This document shows, in pieces, positions 1 to 11,640 of a DNA stretch of 64,000 nt. The position numbers and the translations under genes were made by a program. Source of the stretch: Stenopsyche tienmushanensis (lineage: Eukaryota; Arthropoda; Insecta; Trichoptera; Stenopsychidae); contig WACJ01000375.1 of assembly GCA_008973525.1 (NCBI GenBank), forward strand, positions 202,004 to 266,003. Direction: 5' to 3'. The notes beneath the pieces were generated by a model, which saw only the letters and a list, made by a program, of their open reading frames with translations, searched no databases and had not been told where the DNA came from. How positions within the stretch are numbered: position 1 is the stretch's first letter; each line of letters starts with the position of its first letter.

Positions 1-1449
1 GGAATTTGTAGCCTTAACCATTCTACTTCCTAGATTTTGCTAGCATTGTGTTAGTTTTTTTATATTTTTTTTATAAAAAGTCTATCTATCATTGCTTATT
101 AAGCAGTCGGTGTTTTTATGAGCTTAAAAATTGTACGATTGAACTTTGAGAGGCTTAAAAGTCACCTTCACAAAGAGGCTTTATTGTCGATCTGGCATGA
201 CGATTAAAGTTATGTAAGTAATTTAAATATTAATTTTTAATGTCCATTCGTTACGTATGTTGACTGTGAATACAGTCGCCATTTTCCCATTTCATGACAC
301 ATTGAAAGCGTCTTGTTTTGTACGAGGCGACCCATTCACTTGGGGGTGTTCTGTCGACGTTTTGCAAAAATAATAAAACTTTGCGGAGCATATGAAAAAG
401 ATTCTCTACATAAGATGACTTTATAGGCATTCGTCTCCCGGCAAGGTGGAAAAAGTTCTACCTTTGGAAAAAGTTTGCTAGGGCAAAGTTTGGATGTTAT
501 ATCTCACATTAAAAGGCTCAGCAAAAGGTCCCAAACGGTATGAATACGTTTATAAAAGTTTCTTTCGCCGTTGTTGACGACGAATCACGTTTAAAAAAAT
601 TGTGAAAAAATGTGTATTCTTCAATGCGACTTTGAGACAATTTTTTGTACTTTTCATCAAATTGTAACGATGCCACTAACATTCATAAGCAGATGCTTCA
701 ATTCAATTTTTATGTACGTATGTTCTTTAATATTTCGCATACAAAACTTTTGGTGTCATTTTTGAGTGACGTTGACGGAAGCTGTCTATCTGCAGAGACA
801 GAAATCACACATTTGCGCTAAATTATTTTTCAATAAAACTCATTCAAGATGTAAAGTTTTCAATCTACAGATATAAAAAACGTATTTTTTATTAAACTTC
901 TCGATGTAAGCTTCTTTAACCGTGTAGAATGGTCATGTCAGAAAATTGTGAAATTAACCTCTTGCGAGATTTTTGAAAGCTCGTACCATGGATTGAACAT
1001 GAAATTTGATAAATTATACATGCTACAATAATACACAGTACATTTATCATATAACTTATGACCATAAGGCATTATTCCTTAAATATGAGCATTATTCGGG
1101 GAATGTTTTTCTTTGGTCTTTTTGATTATCTTTAACATATGTTATATAATATCTAGGATATGGTTAATAGCATAAAAAAATATTGGGAAAATTTATTACT
1201 GAATTGTGATATTTTCATTGTATTTAAGTGACATTTAAAGTATTGTTGTAAATCAGATTTTGCCAATATCAGACGAACGATTGCATATATCAATATTTTT
1301 ATTTTCTTAATTTTTGGAACGGTGAAAATTTTTTCATCAATCTGAAATTTAAGCCGAAACTTTACAATAAGAGTCTAGATAATAATTAAATACAGTAACG
1401 ATTCAATTAGCATTGGCCCTACCAAACAACATATATTCTTGGTACACTC
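1..1449. other. AT-rich stretch without a gene
   Basis: No ORF of coding character, RNA gene or recognisable transposon protein is visible. The sequence has poly-A and poly-T runs typical of the whole window. The only structured element nearby is the foldback element that begins at its right edge. Confidence 0.6.
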
Positions 1450-1656
1450 ATTCCTCGATTTACGCGGTAGATACGTTCCGAGAGAAAACGCGTAAATCGA
1501 GACTTCAAGTTCATACAAAAGTGGAAGATAGGTTCCAGAAAATAAAAATCCGCGTTTATCGAGACTTCAAGTTTATATAAAGTAGTTCCAGAAAACCTTT
1601 TTTTTACCGTGTAAAAGTGAAAACGCGTAAAATAGGTACCGCGTAAATCGAGGAAT
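1450..1656. repeat. Foldback (inverted-terminal) element, 207 bp
   Basis: The first 20 bases (1450-1469, ATTCCTCGATTTACGCGGTA) are the exact reverse complement of the last 20 (1637-1656). Inside, an imperfect direct repeat occurs twice: a GCGTAAATCGAGACTTCAAG-like unit near 1489 and its variant near 1552, each followed by a TTCCAGAAAA motif. The CGCGTAAA motif recurs at several points in both orientations, so the element could fold into a long hairpin. It has no ORF. The structure fits a non-autonomous foldback or MITE-like element. I cannot assign a superfamily, because no clean target-site duplication is visible in the AT-rich flanks. Confidence 0.65.
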
Positions 1657-2471
1657 AAATATATATTAATTTCATTATATTGCGCTATTGCATAATTAAA
1701 GAGAATACAGATGTGCAGAAAAGAAGAAAAAAGTGTCACTGATAACCTTGTTGCTAAGCCTTCGCTGTAAATAACATTTTCAAAATAATCAAATATTTGC
1801 AACTTTGCTTTTCGCCAATAACATTTTGGACGTAAATATTTATAATGTCGTGGTAAAAATATAAGTCATTTGCGCCATCCAAAAACATCAATATTTTATT
1901 CAACAATGTGACTATTTACGGCCGAGTTTATAACTTTTGTTTCGCATAACATTCGGAGCCATCAAAATGAAATAGAACTCATAATCGATATCGCAATATA
2001 ATAAATCTAGGGTTTACCCGTCTCGACATAAATTCACAAATATAGCTCAGAATAAAAAAGAGATTATTGAAGTAATTTTGGCTTCCTGTTTTGTTTCTTT
2101 CCTTTGAGCGAACTTCCTCGCAGTACACAAAGTGGATAGATAGATGTGTGAATACTTTTCAAGTTTCTACATACATCCGCGAGGTCCAGAGAGTTGCAAA
2201 AGCCATTAGATAAAGTGTACGCTAGTATTGTATATTAAGCCTTAAATTTCAGCTAAATTTAACTTTGCCAACTTCTTATTCCCACTGCAGCAAAATCGTT
2301 TGTTAACTTCTGTGCTTTTGGTCATTGTGAGCTTGCAGCATTCGCCGTGAGCTTCACGCAGTTGCTTGATTAAATTTAATTATGGGAGTTTGTTTCTTAA
2401 TAAGGTGGCTACAACCAACGCTAAGGTCTTATGCTATATTATAGTTACATAAAAAATATTATGAAATGTAT
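1657..2471. other. Stretch without a gene
   Basis: AT-rich and unannotated. No ORF, repeat or RNA gene that I can support. It ends where an LTR-like repeat starts with TGTAGCG. Confidence 0.6.
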
Positions 2472-2745
2472 TGTAGCGTGGGAATGATTTACGGTTATTT
2501 TTGTTAATTATAAAAGTAAATAAATTAATTTCGTTATTAATATCGATTTTTTGGTCGTCAAAGCGGGACGTTTTTATTGACGTTCGGACCTTGCAACCGT
2601 TCCTAAGGGTTGCAAGGCGAATGGACTTTCTATTCCTTTTTGGGCGCCTTGGGGACTAATGTTAATTTCGCGCTACGTTTCCATCATCCAGAGCCCCTGC
2701 GTCGTGATCGTCGCTGCGTATCACAAAAATGGCAAATAAAGTTAT
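2472..2745 (+). repeat. Dispersed LTR-like repeat, copy 1
   Basis: This segment begins TGTAGCGTGG and shares its whole length with 38472-38803. Shared blocks include CGATTTTTTGGTCGTCAAAG, a GCAACCGTTCCTAAGGGTTGC hairpin-like core, and a CATCATCCnGAG block before the terminal AATAAAGTT. A TGT start and an AATAAA signal near the end suit an LTR of a retrotransposon, but no matching ACA end or internal region is seen. A truncated LTR or another non-autonomous repeat are both possible. No ORF is present. Confidence 0.45.
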
Positions 2746-2779
2746 TAATTAAAGCTTCATAATGTTTTAGTTGTTCCCT

Positions 2780-3060
2780 TATTTCTTTTTGAGGCCTTCT
2801 TCCTTTCGATGTCGTCATATGAGCGGTCGAAGTTAAAGAATCGCCCCCTCGGCGGAGGTATACGTATATTCCGTCGGGTATGCTTCGAGTTCGTCTCGGT
2901 TGTGCGGGGCTCTTTCATCACTGAAGGCGGAGCCCCTTCGCTTCTCGTCGAGGCCCTTCAGGTCGAGATGAGAGGCGCACGGGCGCGTCCGGCCTCCGGA
3001 GCGCCCCGCGATTCGAGACGCCCCTCATGGCGGGCTGCTTGAGGCAGCTGCGACAAAGAT
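2780..3060 (+). repeat. GC-rich dispersed repeat block, copy A
   Basis: A sharply GC-rich island in AT-rich DNA. Part of it (about 2870-2990) recurs at 55130-55218, sharing CTTCTCGTCGAGGCCCTTCA and the flanking CCGTCG...CGAGTTCGT blocks. Copy A carries an extra hairpin at 2906-2936 (GGGGCTC...GAGCCCC with an inner TTCA/TGAA pair) that the other copy lacks. A 77-codon reading frame (2809-3042) crosses it but looks like a by-product of high GC with few stop codons. It directly follows the LTR-like repeat, so it may belong to the same element. Confidence 0.45.
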
Positions 3061-4414
3061 TGCGGGCGTTGGTTTTTGATATGAATTAATACGTTAAACT
3101 ATTTTAAGATAAATACATTTAAAATGTTCTTAAAGATGTAAAGTAAATATGTCAAGCATTAGATGATTTTATCAATAAAATTGTCGATTTAAAGTGCCAT
3201 CCTCCTTTGAAGGAAAATCCATTAAGGTAAATTAATTTCTCAGCCACCTCATTTCCTGTGTTCTAATTATCAAATTGGAGTATTAAGTTATGGCCTGATT
3301 TAGCTCGATACCGGCGAATTGAAGTAAATGAAAAATAATTCTAATTTGATGGTTCTGACTGGGACAAAACGGGCTCAGAAATCAAATTATATGAGGGGAC
3401 CAAAGTAAGAAGTCCCGCAATTAATGCCCGTCGTATACGTCTTCGACATGTCTGTGTGTGAACGCGTTTATAAATATATATATGTATGAAATTGAGCACA
3501 ATTTAATATACGTTTCTCTCTCCCCAAAATGGTATCATACCCCCTTTTGCAAATAAATTAGCGTATCCTGCGACGGGTATTAAAGTTAGGGTTCGCGGTC
3601 TAACCGTCGCTTCCTTCTGATGGTAACAAATGCGGTTTCCCCATATGCGCAAGCTATAAAATCGTGCGAGAAAATTGCATGAGAATAATTCGCGTGACCA
3701 ACTACAAATAAATCCAATGAGAAAATTGGTATAAATTTGGAACAAAAATGTTCAATTACAAAAATATATATATATTTTTTTAGACGGACATATGTCAGAA
3801 TGGAGCATAAAGAGATTTTCGTATAGTTAAATAACACGATAAAATGAATTGAAAAGATTAATCTGGGTAGTTTAATTGTATAATATGATCTTGTTTCATT
3901 CTTTTCGTTAGTGCAACTCTATTCAAATAAACTAATTTAACTATATTAATATTGCATTTTATAAAATCGAAAAATAGATATACTGCCTTCAACGCTTCAA
4001 TTTGAATGACATAAGCTGTAAATTACCATTGATGACCAGGGCCTTCATAGTTTGTCAACAAATTTCATCAATCTAAGGGAATAAGCTATTCCCTTTGAAA
4101 GATGAACTTATATACTAATATCCTTTTGCCGGATGCCCTCTTGTTTGATTTATGAAGCTGTGCCCTTATTCATGACGTTGCATTTTTGTAGGTGACTAGG
4201 TAATTGTATTTTATGCCTTACTTGATAAATAATGTATATCGAATAATAATAAAAACGTTTTATAATGCTTAAATATGAAAATAGCTTATGTGTATCTTGC
4301 AGGCTACGATTGAGATTCAAAGTAGAAAGATGACAGTCTGAAAATAAATACAGAATAAGCATCAATTTTTCTAGATTGAATAAATGTAATACAACCAATA
4401 TATTGCATTATGGG
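3061..4414. other. Stretch without a gene
   Basis: AT-rich, with short random ORFs on the minus strand (3503-3837 and 4150-4398) that lack coding character. No RNA gene or transposon protein is recognised. Confidence 0.55.
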
Positions 4415-4580
4415 GAAATTTAAAAATAGTTTAAAACGACGGTTGACCACGAAAAGCAAAGACTTAATTTTTTAATAGTGACAATAAAAAGATTCTTCAT
4501 AGTTTAACCTAATACACTAATGCACAACCAAAAGATAATGAAAGTAATTAAAGTGCAGATTTTTTTAAAAATATTGATGA
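4415..4580 (+). repeat. Decayed dispersed repeat, GTGACCA family, copy 1
   Basis: The segment carries GTTGACCACGAAAAGCAAAGAC followed about 100 bases later by ATAATG...TAATTAAAGTGCAGATTT. The same order is seen at 7113-7335, and the GTGACCA core also appears near 10720-10755 and 28385-28410. The copies differ by many substitutions and indels. No ORF, terminal repeats or RNA polymerase III boxes are visible, so the class is unknown. Confidence 0.35.
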
Positions 4581-5729
4581 ATTAAGAAATGAATTAAGAA
4601 AATTTGGAGTTGCTGATTGGAGGGCGGAATATCTGCAACGACGCTCTCAAATTAAGACAATACGAATGATAATGAAACATCAGTAAAACCGCAAATAACA
4701 TTGATGTTTTATAATGTTGTTTTTTTATTTTGCTATAGACTTTATCTCAAAATTGCCTTTTAAATATTGAATCGAAATCAATTTGCCACAAATTGGATAA
4801 TTATATACAATTCGCTATAAGCACAGCGTTCCTTTGAAATTCATCTTTTAAAATGAACACGGTATCAAGTGTGATATAAAAATATTGTAACTTGCTAACA
4901 AAGCAATCCCATTATATAACTTGGTTGTTTTAATTAAGTAACAAGAATGGCGCTTTGTGATTTTACCTTTTGATTGTCTATTTACCTCGGCGTATCGCGT
5001 GTTTGAGATATTCTAAAGTATTATATGCGATTTTGACATTTCGATCTCGGTATTGATACGCCATTGTGTCATTTTACACCAAAGTCGAGAGCGCCACAAG
5101 ATGAAACATAATAATGCTTACGATGAGACTATTAAATATTTGATACAGCAAGTACTTTGTGTTCTGCTTGCTATCATACGTTTTTGTTTTCATAACGAAT
5201 CTTAAGCAACTAGATTAATTGCAAATATTCTCTTTGTTACATGGAAGCATAGAAAATGAATCCGGCAATTTTGTTAGAGATCAAAATATATCACAGCTGT
5301 TGAATTTGTTCTTTGATAAATTAAATGGTTTAAAACCGTATTAACTGACCATATGACAAATAATTGGCCTGTGCGTTCAAAGCAGGAATTAATAGTTTTA
5401 ATACCATTTTGCAGAAGATCATAATCTCAAAGCATCATTTTGCTTTCTGTAGTATTTTCAAATATATTCTAAGCTTGAGGATTAGTAATTTTAAGCATAT
5501 ATGAAATTAAACAATACCCATAATTATTTGCTATATCTGACAGCTATTTCAGACACAGCTTCAAACTTCACTTCAAATCTTTTTTTATTAAAAAAAATCG
5601 ATATCAACTTCAGTTAGTGTTAGACCTCTTACTTAGTCACTATTGATCGGTAAACTATACTCCCTCAGCAAAAATTTAAAAAATTACAACAGAATGTGGC
5701 GGAATTTGAAGTCTAGATATTGAATAGAA
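4581..5729. other. Stretch without a gene
   Basis: AT-rich. A segment near 4625-4690 may match 7350-7395 weakly, which would extend the neighbouring repeat family. Nothing else can be supported. Confidence 0.5.
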
Positions 5730-5970
5730 TTAATTTATACTATGCATCTATAGTTTCAGTTTTATGCAAATTTTGTTTGGTGCAAACTTCTACATAAAAA
5801 ATCAATATAAATTTGATAAAATGTAAATAAACATAATTTTTAGTTGCCTTTTCAAATATACTTTTTTAAGAAATTCAAAAAGACTTTTTTTTAACCGTCA
5901 AGCTTAATAAAAGATGTCAAACATTAAGGGCATTGTTCATGCGTAAGATACGCATTCGTGTCTTTCATGC
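5730..5970 (+). repeat. Direct repeat copy 1 of a 240-bp unit
   Basis: About 90% identical by eye to 7755-7992, starting near TATGCATCT and ending at CGTGTCTTTCATGC. The two copies lie about 2.03 kb apart in the same orientation. No ORF or terminal signals are seen. The shared GTTTGGTGCAAACTTCTACA block contains a short palindrome (TTTGGTGCAAA). This is either a segmental duplication or two insertions of one non-autonomous element. Confidence 0.75.
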
Positions 5971-7112
5971 TAATATTTCCGAAGAAAATTGTGTATTCAA
6001 TATTAATTTTTTGTATAGGATCGTCCTCCGCACCCAAATCCAGAAATGTAATCGAGCGAGAGGCGCTCGGAATATTATCCAGGAATTATATTATAATAAT
6101 CTTCAATCAATTTAGGGTTGTAAGTCAAAACTGATCCCTGCTGCCTTAGAATAGATAATAATGATACTCGTGTATTCATTATCTGGCAAAGATCAAATTG
6201 CTCAATCTACCTTTATCTATTCCCCCCCAGTAATAAAGATTATATTAGATTAGTTTCAAAGACCAAGATAATTATAGTTGTCGTAAATGCTAGCAATGTA
6301 TCCTGGACGGGGTGGGAATTTTGCAAGCTGACGAGCATTGCTAATTCCATGGGTCACCCTATACGAAAAACTCACCGTAAATAAGAAGATTGATGTAACT
6401 TTAATATTTGTTTCATTTCAATAAGCCATATGACGAGGGAAGAATGACACTCGTTAATTTTGGCCGAAATAATACTTAACGTAGCTGGTTTTTTTTTTGG
6501 ACTATTCATTGAGAGCCTTCGATTGATATCTTATGCTGGTGTATTTAACCGAAGCTTCCACTGTATTAAGACTCTCTTTGTGTGAATGAATAGGTTTCAT
6601 TTCTTAATAACTTAAATTCGGATGTGTTGTTTTGGAATCTATCGTTTTCGGTGAACATACATTTATTTTAGAATTTATCTCACTAGTCATTGTATAATTA
6701 CACATATTTCTTATAAATACATTAACGATAAATAGTATCCGAAGGTGAAAAGCAAAAATTGAAAAAAAACATATCTTTTCCCCAGAATGTAGTTATAGCA
6801 ATTTAACAGATATAAGTCATAAATGAATGCTGCTGAATATAATTGGAAATATTTGCGAATTAGTTTCAACATTGACTTTGTAACCTATGTAAATTGAGAC
6901 CATGATTTGCTAGCATATGGTTCAGGAGCAATTAAGACCTCATTGAATTCAACCTTGAAAAAAATCGATTTTTATGAGGTAGATCAAAGAGATCTATTAG
7001 TAATATATTTTTGGAATAACTTATATTAAAAAAATATAAAGAAAAAGTCGCAAAAGGCATTGTGATTCGATTAAATTCAATCACACAATATCAAACTGAA
7101 TTTAATATCATC
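5971..7112. other. Stretch without a gene
   Basis: AT-rich. A small hairpin (CGAGCG agagg CGCTCG, 6053-6069) is the only local structure I note. No coding region is supported; the 60-codon frame at 5933-6115 overlaps the repeat and has no coding features. Confidence 0.5.
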
Positions 7113-7335
7113 AATACATTAAATTTTGGGAAAATCTAAAAATAATTTGGAGCAGCGAGTGACCATGAAAAACAAATACCTGCCGAGTTATGATTTAGGC
7201 GACAATGGCTATCAAAGGACGCTTTTTTCCATGTTTTTGAACTAAATTGTATGGAAGAAAGAATGAACTAATACCCAATTAAAATATAATAATGCTTAAA
7301 TACAATATATGTAATTGAAGTGACGATTTATTTGG
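7113..7335 (+). repeat. Decayed dispersed repeat, GTGACCA family, copy 2
   Basis: The longest copy of this family in the window. It contains AATTTGGAGCAGCGAGTGAC, then TGAAAAACAAATACC, and ends around TAATTGAAGTGACGATTTA. It aligns in order with 4415-4580, and with the short piece at 10718-10755. No protein or RNA function is visible. Confidence 0.4.
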
Positions 7336-7754
7336 CTTTATTCCTATAATGTCGTTGTAGCGTCTCATTTTCTTAACTGATGACTAAACATCTCAATGTT
7401 TCAAATAGATTAGAAGAATTGTTTTAAAATCATGTAATTTAATATAAATTTTCCCATGTAAGTGTTGTGACACTTTATCTAAAACTTCACCATTTTCCCT
7501 TCGAGGATTGCATTAATATATTGAAATGGTTTAGAAAGCTTTTGCGAATAGGTTTATTATAGACTAGGAAAATCAAAAATATTAAAATAATTAAAAAATC
7601 AATTGAAATCTCGATCAACGACGTTGAAGAAGACTTCAATCAGAATCTATCGATCTTCAAGTGAATAAAGAATTAAAGAGGATATACAAAAATTAAAATT
7701 TATTTTTTAAATGATAAATTACAAGAAACTAAACAAGGAAACATGGGAAAATAT
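7336..7754. other. Stretch without a gene
   Basis: AT-rich; no ORF or structured repeat is supported, apart from a possible weak continuation of the preceding repeat near 7350-7395. Confidence 0.5.
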
Positions 7755-7992
7755 AAATTTATATATGCATCTGTAGTTCCAGCTTTATGCAAATTTAGTT
7801 TGGTGCAAACTTCTACATAAAAAATCAATATAAATTTGGTAATATGTAAATAAGCATAGTTTTTAGTTGCCTTTTCAAATATACTTTTTCAAGAAATTCA
7901 AAAAGATTTTTTTTAGCCGTCAAGTTTAATAAAAGATGTCAAACATTAAGGACATTGTTCATGAGTAAGATACGCATTCGTGTCTTTCATGC
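7755..7992 (+). repeat. Direct repeat copy 2 of a 240-bp unit
   Basis: Partner of 5730-5970, with differences that are mostly single substitutions and homopolymer length changes. Similarity stops at CTTTCATGC at 7992, the same point as in the first copy, which supports a defined element boundary. Confidence 0.75.
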
Positions 7993-8292
7993 GTATAAAT
8001 TTAAATAAATTCTTAAAAGTTAATGCATGATCAAATATTATACTTATTTTAAATATGATATAAGCATATTTTTTGATAACTAAAAGAAAACTGGATGAAC
8101 TTCCAAAAGAAAATATTTGGACTAGTTTCAGCTAATAATATTCAAGTGAGTTCCGGAACCAGGGTATAGCTCAAATAGATCGAAACGCTGATACAATTAT
8201 GATTAGCGTAGGTGTTGAACCGAATTCTCCTGCAGACACACTGAAAAGATATCAAAGTGTTATCTAGAAGAGTGTTATTCCACCCTTGCCTT

Positions 8293-8577
8293 TCAGATTT
8301 TCACAAGTGGCTTTTTTACCACGCGTGGCTTGGAAAAGAAGAATGAGTTGGAAAAACCACCGTGACAGTTAGATTTATTCATGATTTTATATTCCATAAA
8401 TATCTCCTGGTAGACGTAGGTGAAAGAGAAGTCATCGGAAATGTGCTTCACATATGAAAACGGTATAAAGATATGCGACCCTTCTTTGATTCCCCGAGGG
8501 CTTAAGGGCGAATAAAAATGCCAGCTTGTATAAAATAATGAAGCTGAAATAACAATAAAATAGATAACCTTATTCAT
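8293..8577 (-). CDS. Small ORF with signal-peptide-like N-terminus, unrecognised
   Basis: A 94-codon minus-strand ORF. Its start, MNKVIYFIVISASLFYTSWH, looks like a cleavable signal peptide: a lysine at residue 3 and then about 14 hydrophobic residues. The remainder is aromatic-rich and ends with a basic tail (SKPRVVKKPLVKI). It has one cysteine, near residue 72. Base composition is less AT-biased than the flanks. I do not recognise the family. It could be a complete small secreted protein, one exon of a larger gene, or chance. There is no transposon protein similarity and no visible splice context that settles it. Confidence 0.2.
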   Translation of the reverse strand: MNKVIYFIVISASLFYTSWHFYSPLSPRGIKEGSHIFIPFSYVKHISDDFSFTYVYQEIFMEYKIMNKSNCHGGFSNSFFFSKPRVVKKPLVKI

Positions 8578-11417
8578 TTATGCGTCACATTCCCTTGCAG
8601 ATTGATTTTTTTGCGACAATTTCGTCAGGTTCTGTTACGATATTACAGAAATTCCTTCCTCTCGGTTTTTAATGTATTAATATTTATTTGAGCTGACGTA
8701 AAAAAAAGACCGCGAAAGGAACTTTGTGCCTATTGTATAATGTAATTTTGAGAACACGCAGGGAACATTTCAGGCAGTGTTTCCGAGTGAATGTTTCAAA
8801 TCTGCATTGTTTTTTTCCCTTTTTTATGAGCAAACATAATTATAAAATATAAAGAGGGCACATTGTATGCTTAATGAATAAATATGCAATAGAATACATT
8901 AATTATGCTAATGTTGAGAATTTTTTTTTTGCATTCGGCTTAAAAATTATTATAAATAATATCAGGAATGAATTCAATATTTTTAGATACTGTTATTGTA
9001 GTTTATTACAGGTATTGGGGCAACTTAAATTCATTAATATCATGAGTATCCAAAAATAGTTTAGAAATTTCATATAAGTCAAAACGATGATCTGTTGAAA
9101 TCGCTTATATACTCCAATATGATTCACAATTAGTATGCATCTAAAAACACAGGAATTTTGGTATTACAAAAACTATCTTCAGACAACAAAGAAGATGAAG
9201 AAACACCGGATCATATTTCTTTATATACGACAAATAAATCATAAAATGACCTCAAACTATAATCGGAGACAAAGCGGATGAAAAAAAAAAAATTGGCTTT
9301 CATCAAATTAAATATTAAATCCAGCTTCAAAGCCCTCATTTGTATTTAGATGAATATTTGTCTATAATTTACTTTTAGTTAAATTCTCAATATCCGAATA
9401 AATCTAATAAAACGTCTACGTGTATATAATGGAAAGCGGGCAATACTTTACTCCAACGATGCACATTTACTCACTGCAAATATTACTTGTTCAAATATTT
9501 CAAAATTGAATTGGGAGATTTTACTACAGGCTTCAGGCTTCAACTATGTTACATTATTTTAATAATTCATTAGCTTAATTATTTGCTGTCAATGTTTTTC
9601 TGCTTTTTGTTAAACTCTAAAATTAATATAAAGCTTTATTTAGGAATTATGGTATTTTTATCAATCTCCCAAACTTTTTGCAGCATTTTCATCAGCAGAG
9701 AGTAAAAACAATCGCCTTTTTAGCGGACAGAGTAAAGTTTTCAGCCATGCCGACGTTTTGACTTCCATCGTATTAGTCATGACGTTTCCAGTGGCAGAAC
9801 TCTCATTAATCCAGCACTGGATACTTTCGACCGACTTTTGCTTATTGTCTCAAACTGGTTTTCAGATGTATAAATTTCAAAATGAAAAGTTTGCAAAACT
9901 TTTCTGCCATAAATGAATATAATTGAAATATGACAACTTTCTGTTACGATATAGGTTGAAACTCGACTTAAAGTAGTTCGTTTGACTCAAATACATTTTC
10001 GTTTACAGGTAAACTCTTCTAATGACAATTTAAATTCCTTCATTCAATTTCACTAATTAATTATTTATTCGGTGACCATTAACGAACGATTATCAAATCT
10101 CATTTATTTATAGGGATTTTTTTTATTTATAGGGAAATATACGTATTCAATCCGCAAACATATACCCGGTAGGAGGTTCAAAATATTGGATAGAGGTAAA
10201 AATTCAACTCTCACACGCTAAAAAAATACGATTTAATACCCGTTTCATTTTAACGTTATTAAAAACACATATATAATGCGCATATATATATATACTAATT
10301 GATAGTCAATATCCAATCAATGATTTTAATAGTCCTGAATACTTATTTGGCGAAGGGTTTTTTGCGACATACGTTGAAAATGATTTGAACTTGGAGAAAG
10401 TTAAATTTGAAGATGTTTTCAGACTTATTTCATTTAATATCACATTTATCCACAATCACAAATATAAATAAGTGAACGTTTTGACGTTTTGCAAATATAC
10501 GAGGGTCCTCAAGAATGAAAGGTTACAACATTTATATAAGATCGAGAAATGCTTGTATTCAATTGAAACTCGCAAGATTTACTTCACAAATATATTAAAA
10601 TCTACATTCATAAAGTCACATTTAAATTTTATATAATATAAACTACTTATGTTATATTTTTGCTCCAGAAACAATATAATTTGCAAAGAAAAATAATAGG
10701 AGGATAGAATTTAAGTGAATTTGGAGCCACGAGTGACCAAGACAAAATACAAACTTGTTCAGTTCATTGTTTAAATTACATTGTCATTCTAAGCTCCCGC
10801 TTTATTTTTGCTGTCAAGAGATACGTTTACAAAATGTATGTGCAGTAAATAGGCAATTGAGATTTTTTTTCAAAAATACTATTGATGGCATTATTTCTAC
10901 GCAAATTGTTAATTTATATTCATACGATTTTACTTCAGTGAGTTTCAAAAAATAGCGATTAGATAGATGTTAATCTATCCCTACAAGTTAAATGAATATA
11001 AATATATTTGAGGATTTTATATTTCGAATGTTTTTCTAAAAAATCTCGCTTGCTCTATTGTTTTTTATTTTTATTTAATGAATTATCTTACTTAATGAAG
11101 AAATTATTTCATTCTTTCATCCTATTGTGTAATATTTGCTTCATAGTTGTACGACATATTTTGTTACATATAAAATTATAACTAAACAACTTGAAGTTTA
11201 CATATTCGAATAATTAGTAAGTAAAGCTGAAAGTTCCCAGCGACACACCGAAAGTGCAATATTGTGTAATAACTACAATAATAACAAAATTTACACTATA
11301 ATACTACATATACAATAATATACACTATATTCATCTTAGTAAATGCAATATATCGTAAAGAAAAGTAATACATTGAAATATCCTTCACAAAATCATTTAT
11401 TCTGAATGATGTTGTTA
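8578..11417. other. Stretch without a gene
   Basis: AT-rich. Only a 40-bp fragment of the GTGACCA repeat family (about 10718-10755, GAATTTGGAGCCACGAGTGA) is recognisable. Short ORFs at 8874-9059 and 10755-10955 look random. Confidence 0.5.
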
Positions 11418-11640
11418 AAGTTTGAGATTATCATCATCATAGTGCATCCAAAAACAGTCCACTGCAGAAATATGGGCCTCTTCAATATCCATTCACAAGA
11501 AGGTGTTACATCCATCTCGTCTGTATCATATATTTACCTTCTCTTTCGCTCGATATTGAAGGTGGCATAACCTCCGAGTTTCACTTTATCTAATATAACA
11601 CGTCCGATCTCTCAAGTCTATTGGTACGATGATTTTTTGA
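11418..11640 (-). mobile_element. LINE-type 3' end with TGATGAT tail
   Basis: Read on the minus strand, this segment runs from ATCATCGTACCAATAG at 11640 to CTGCAGTGGACTGTTTTTGG and ends in a short ATGATGATGAT run near 11435. A CTGCAGTGGACT box followed by a TGATGAT microsatellite tail is typical of 3' ends of several arthropod LINEs and of SINEs that borrowed them. The upstream half (11522-11640) is repeated in inverted orientation at 13499-13615. No reverse transcriptase coding remains. The minus-strand sequence beyond 11640, up to about 11830, is less AT-rich and may belong to the same insertion. Confidence 0.5.
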
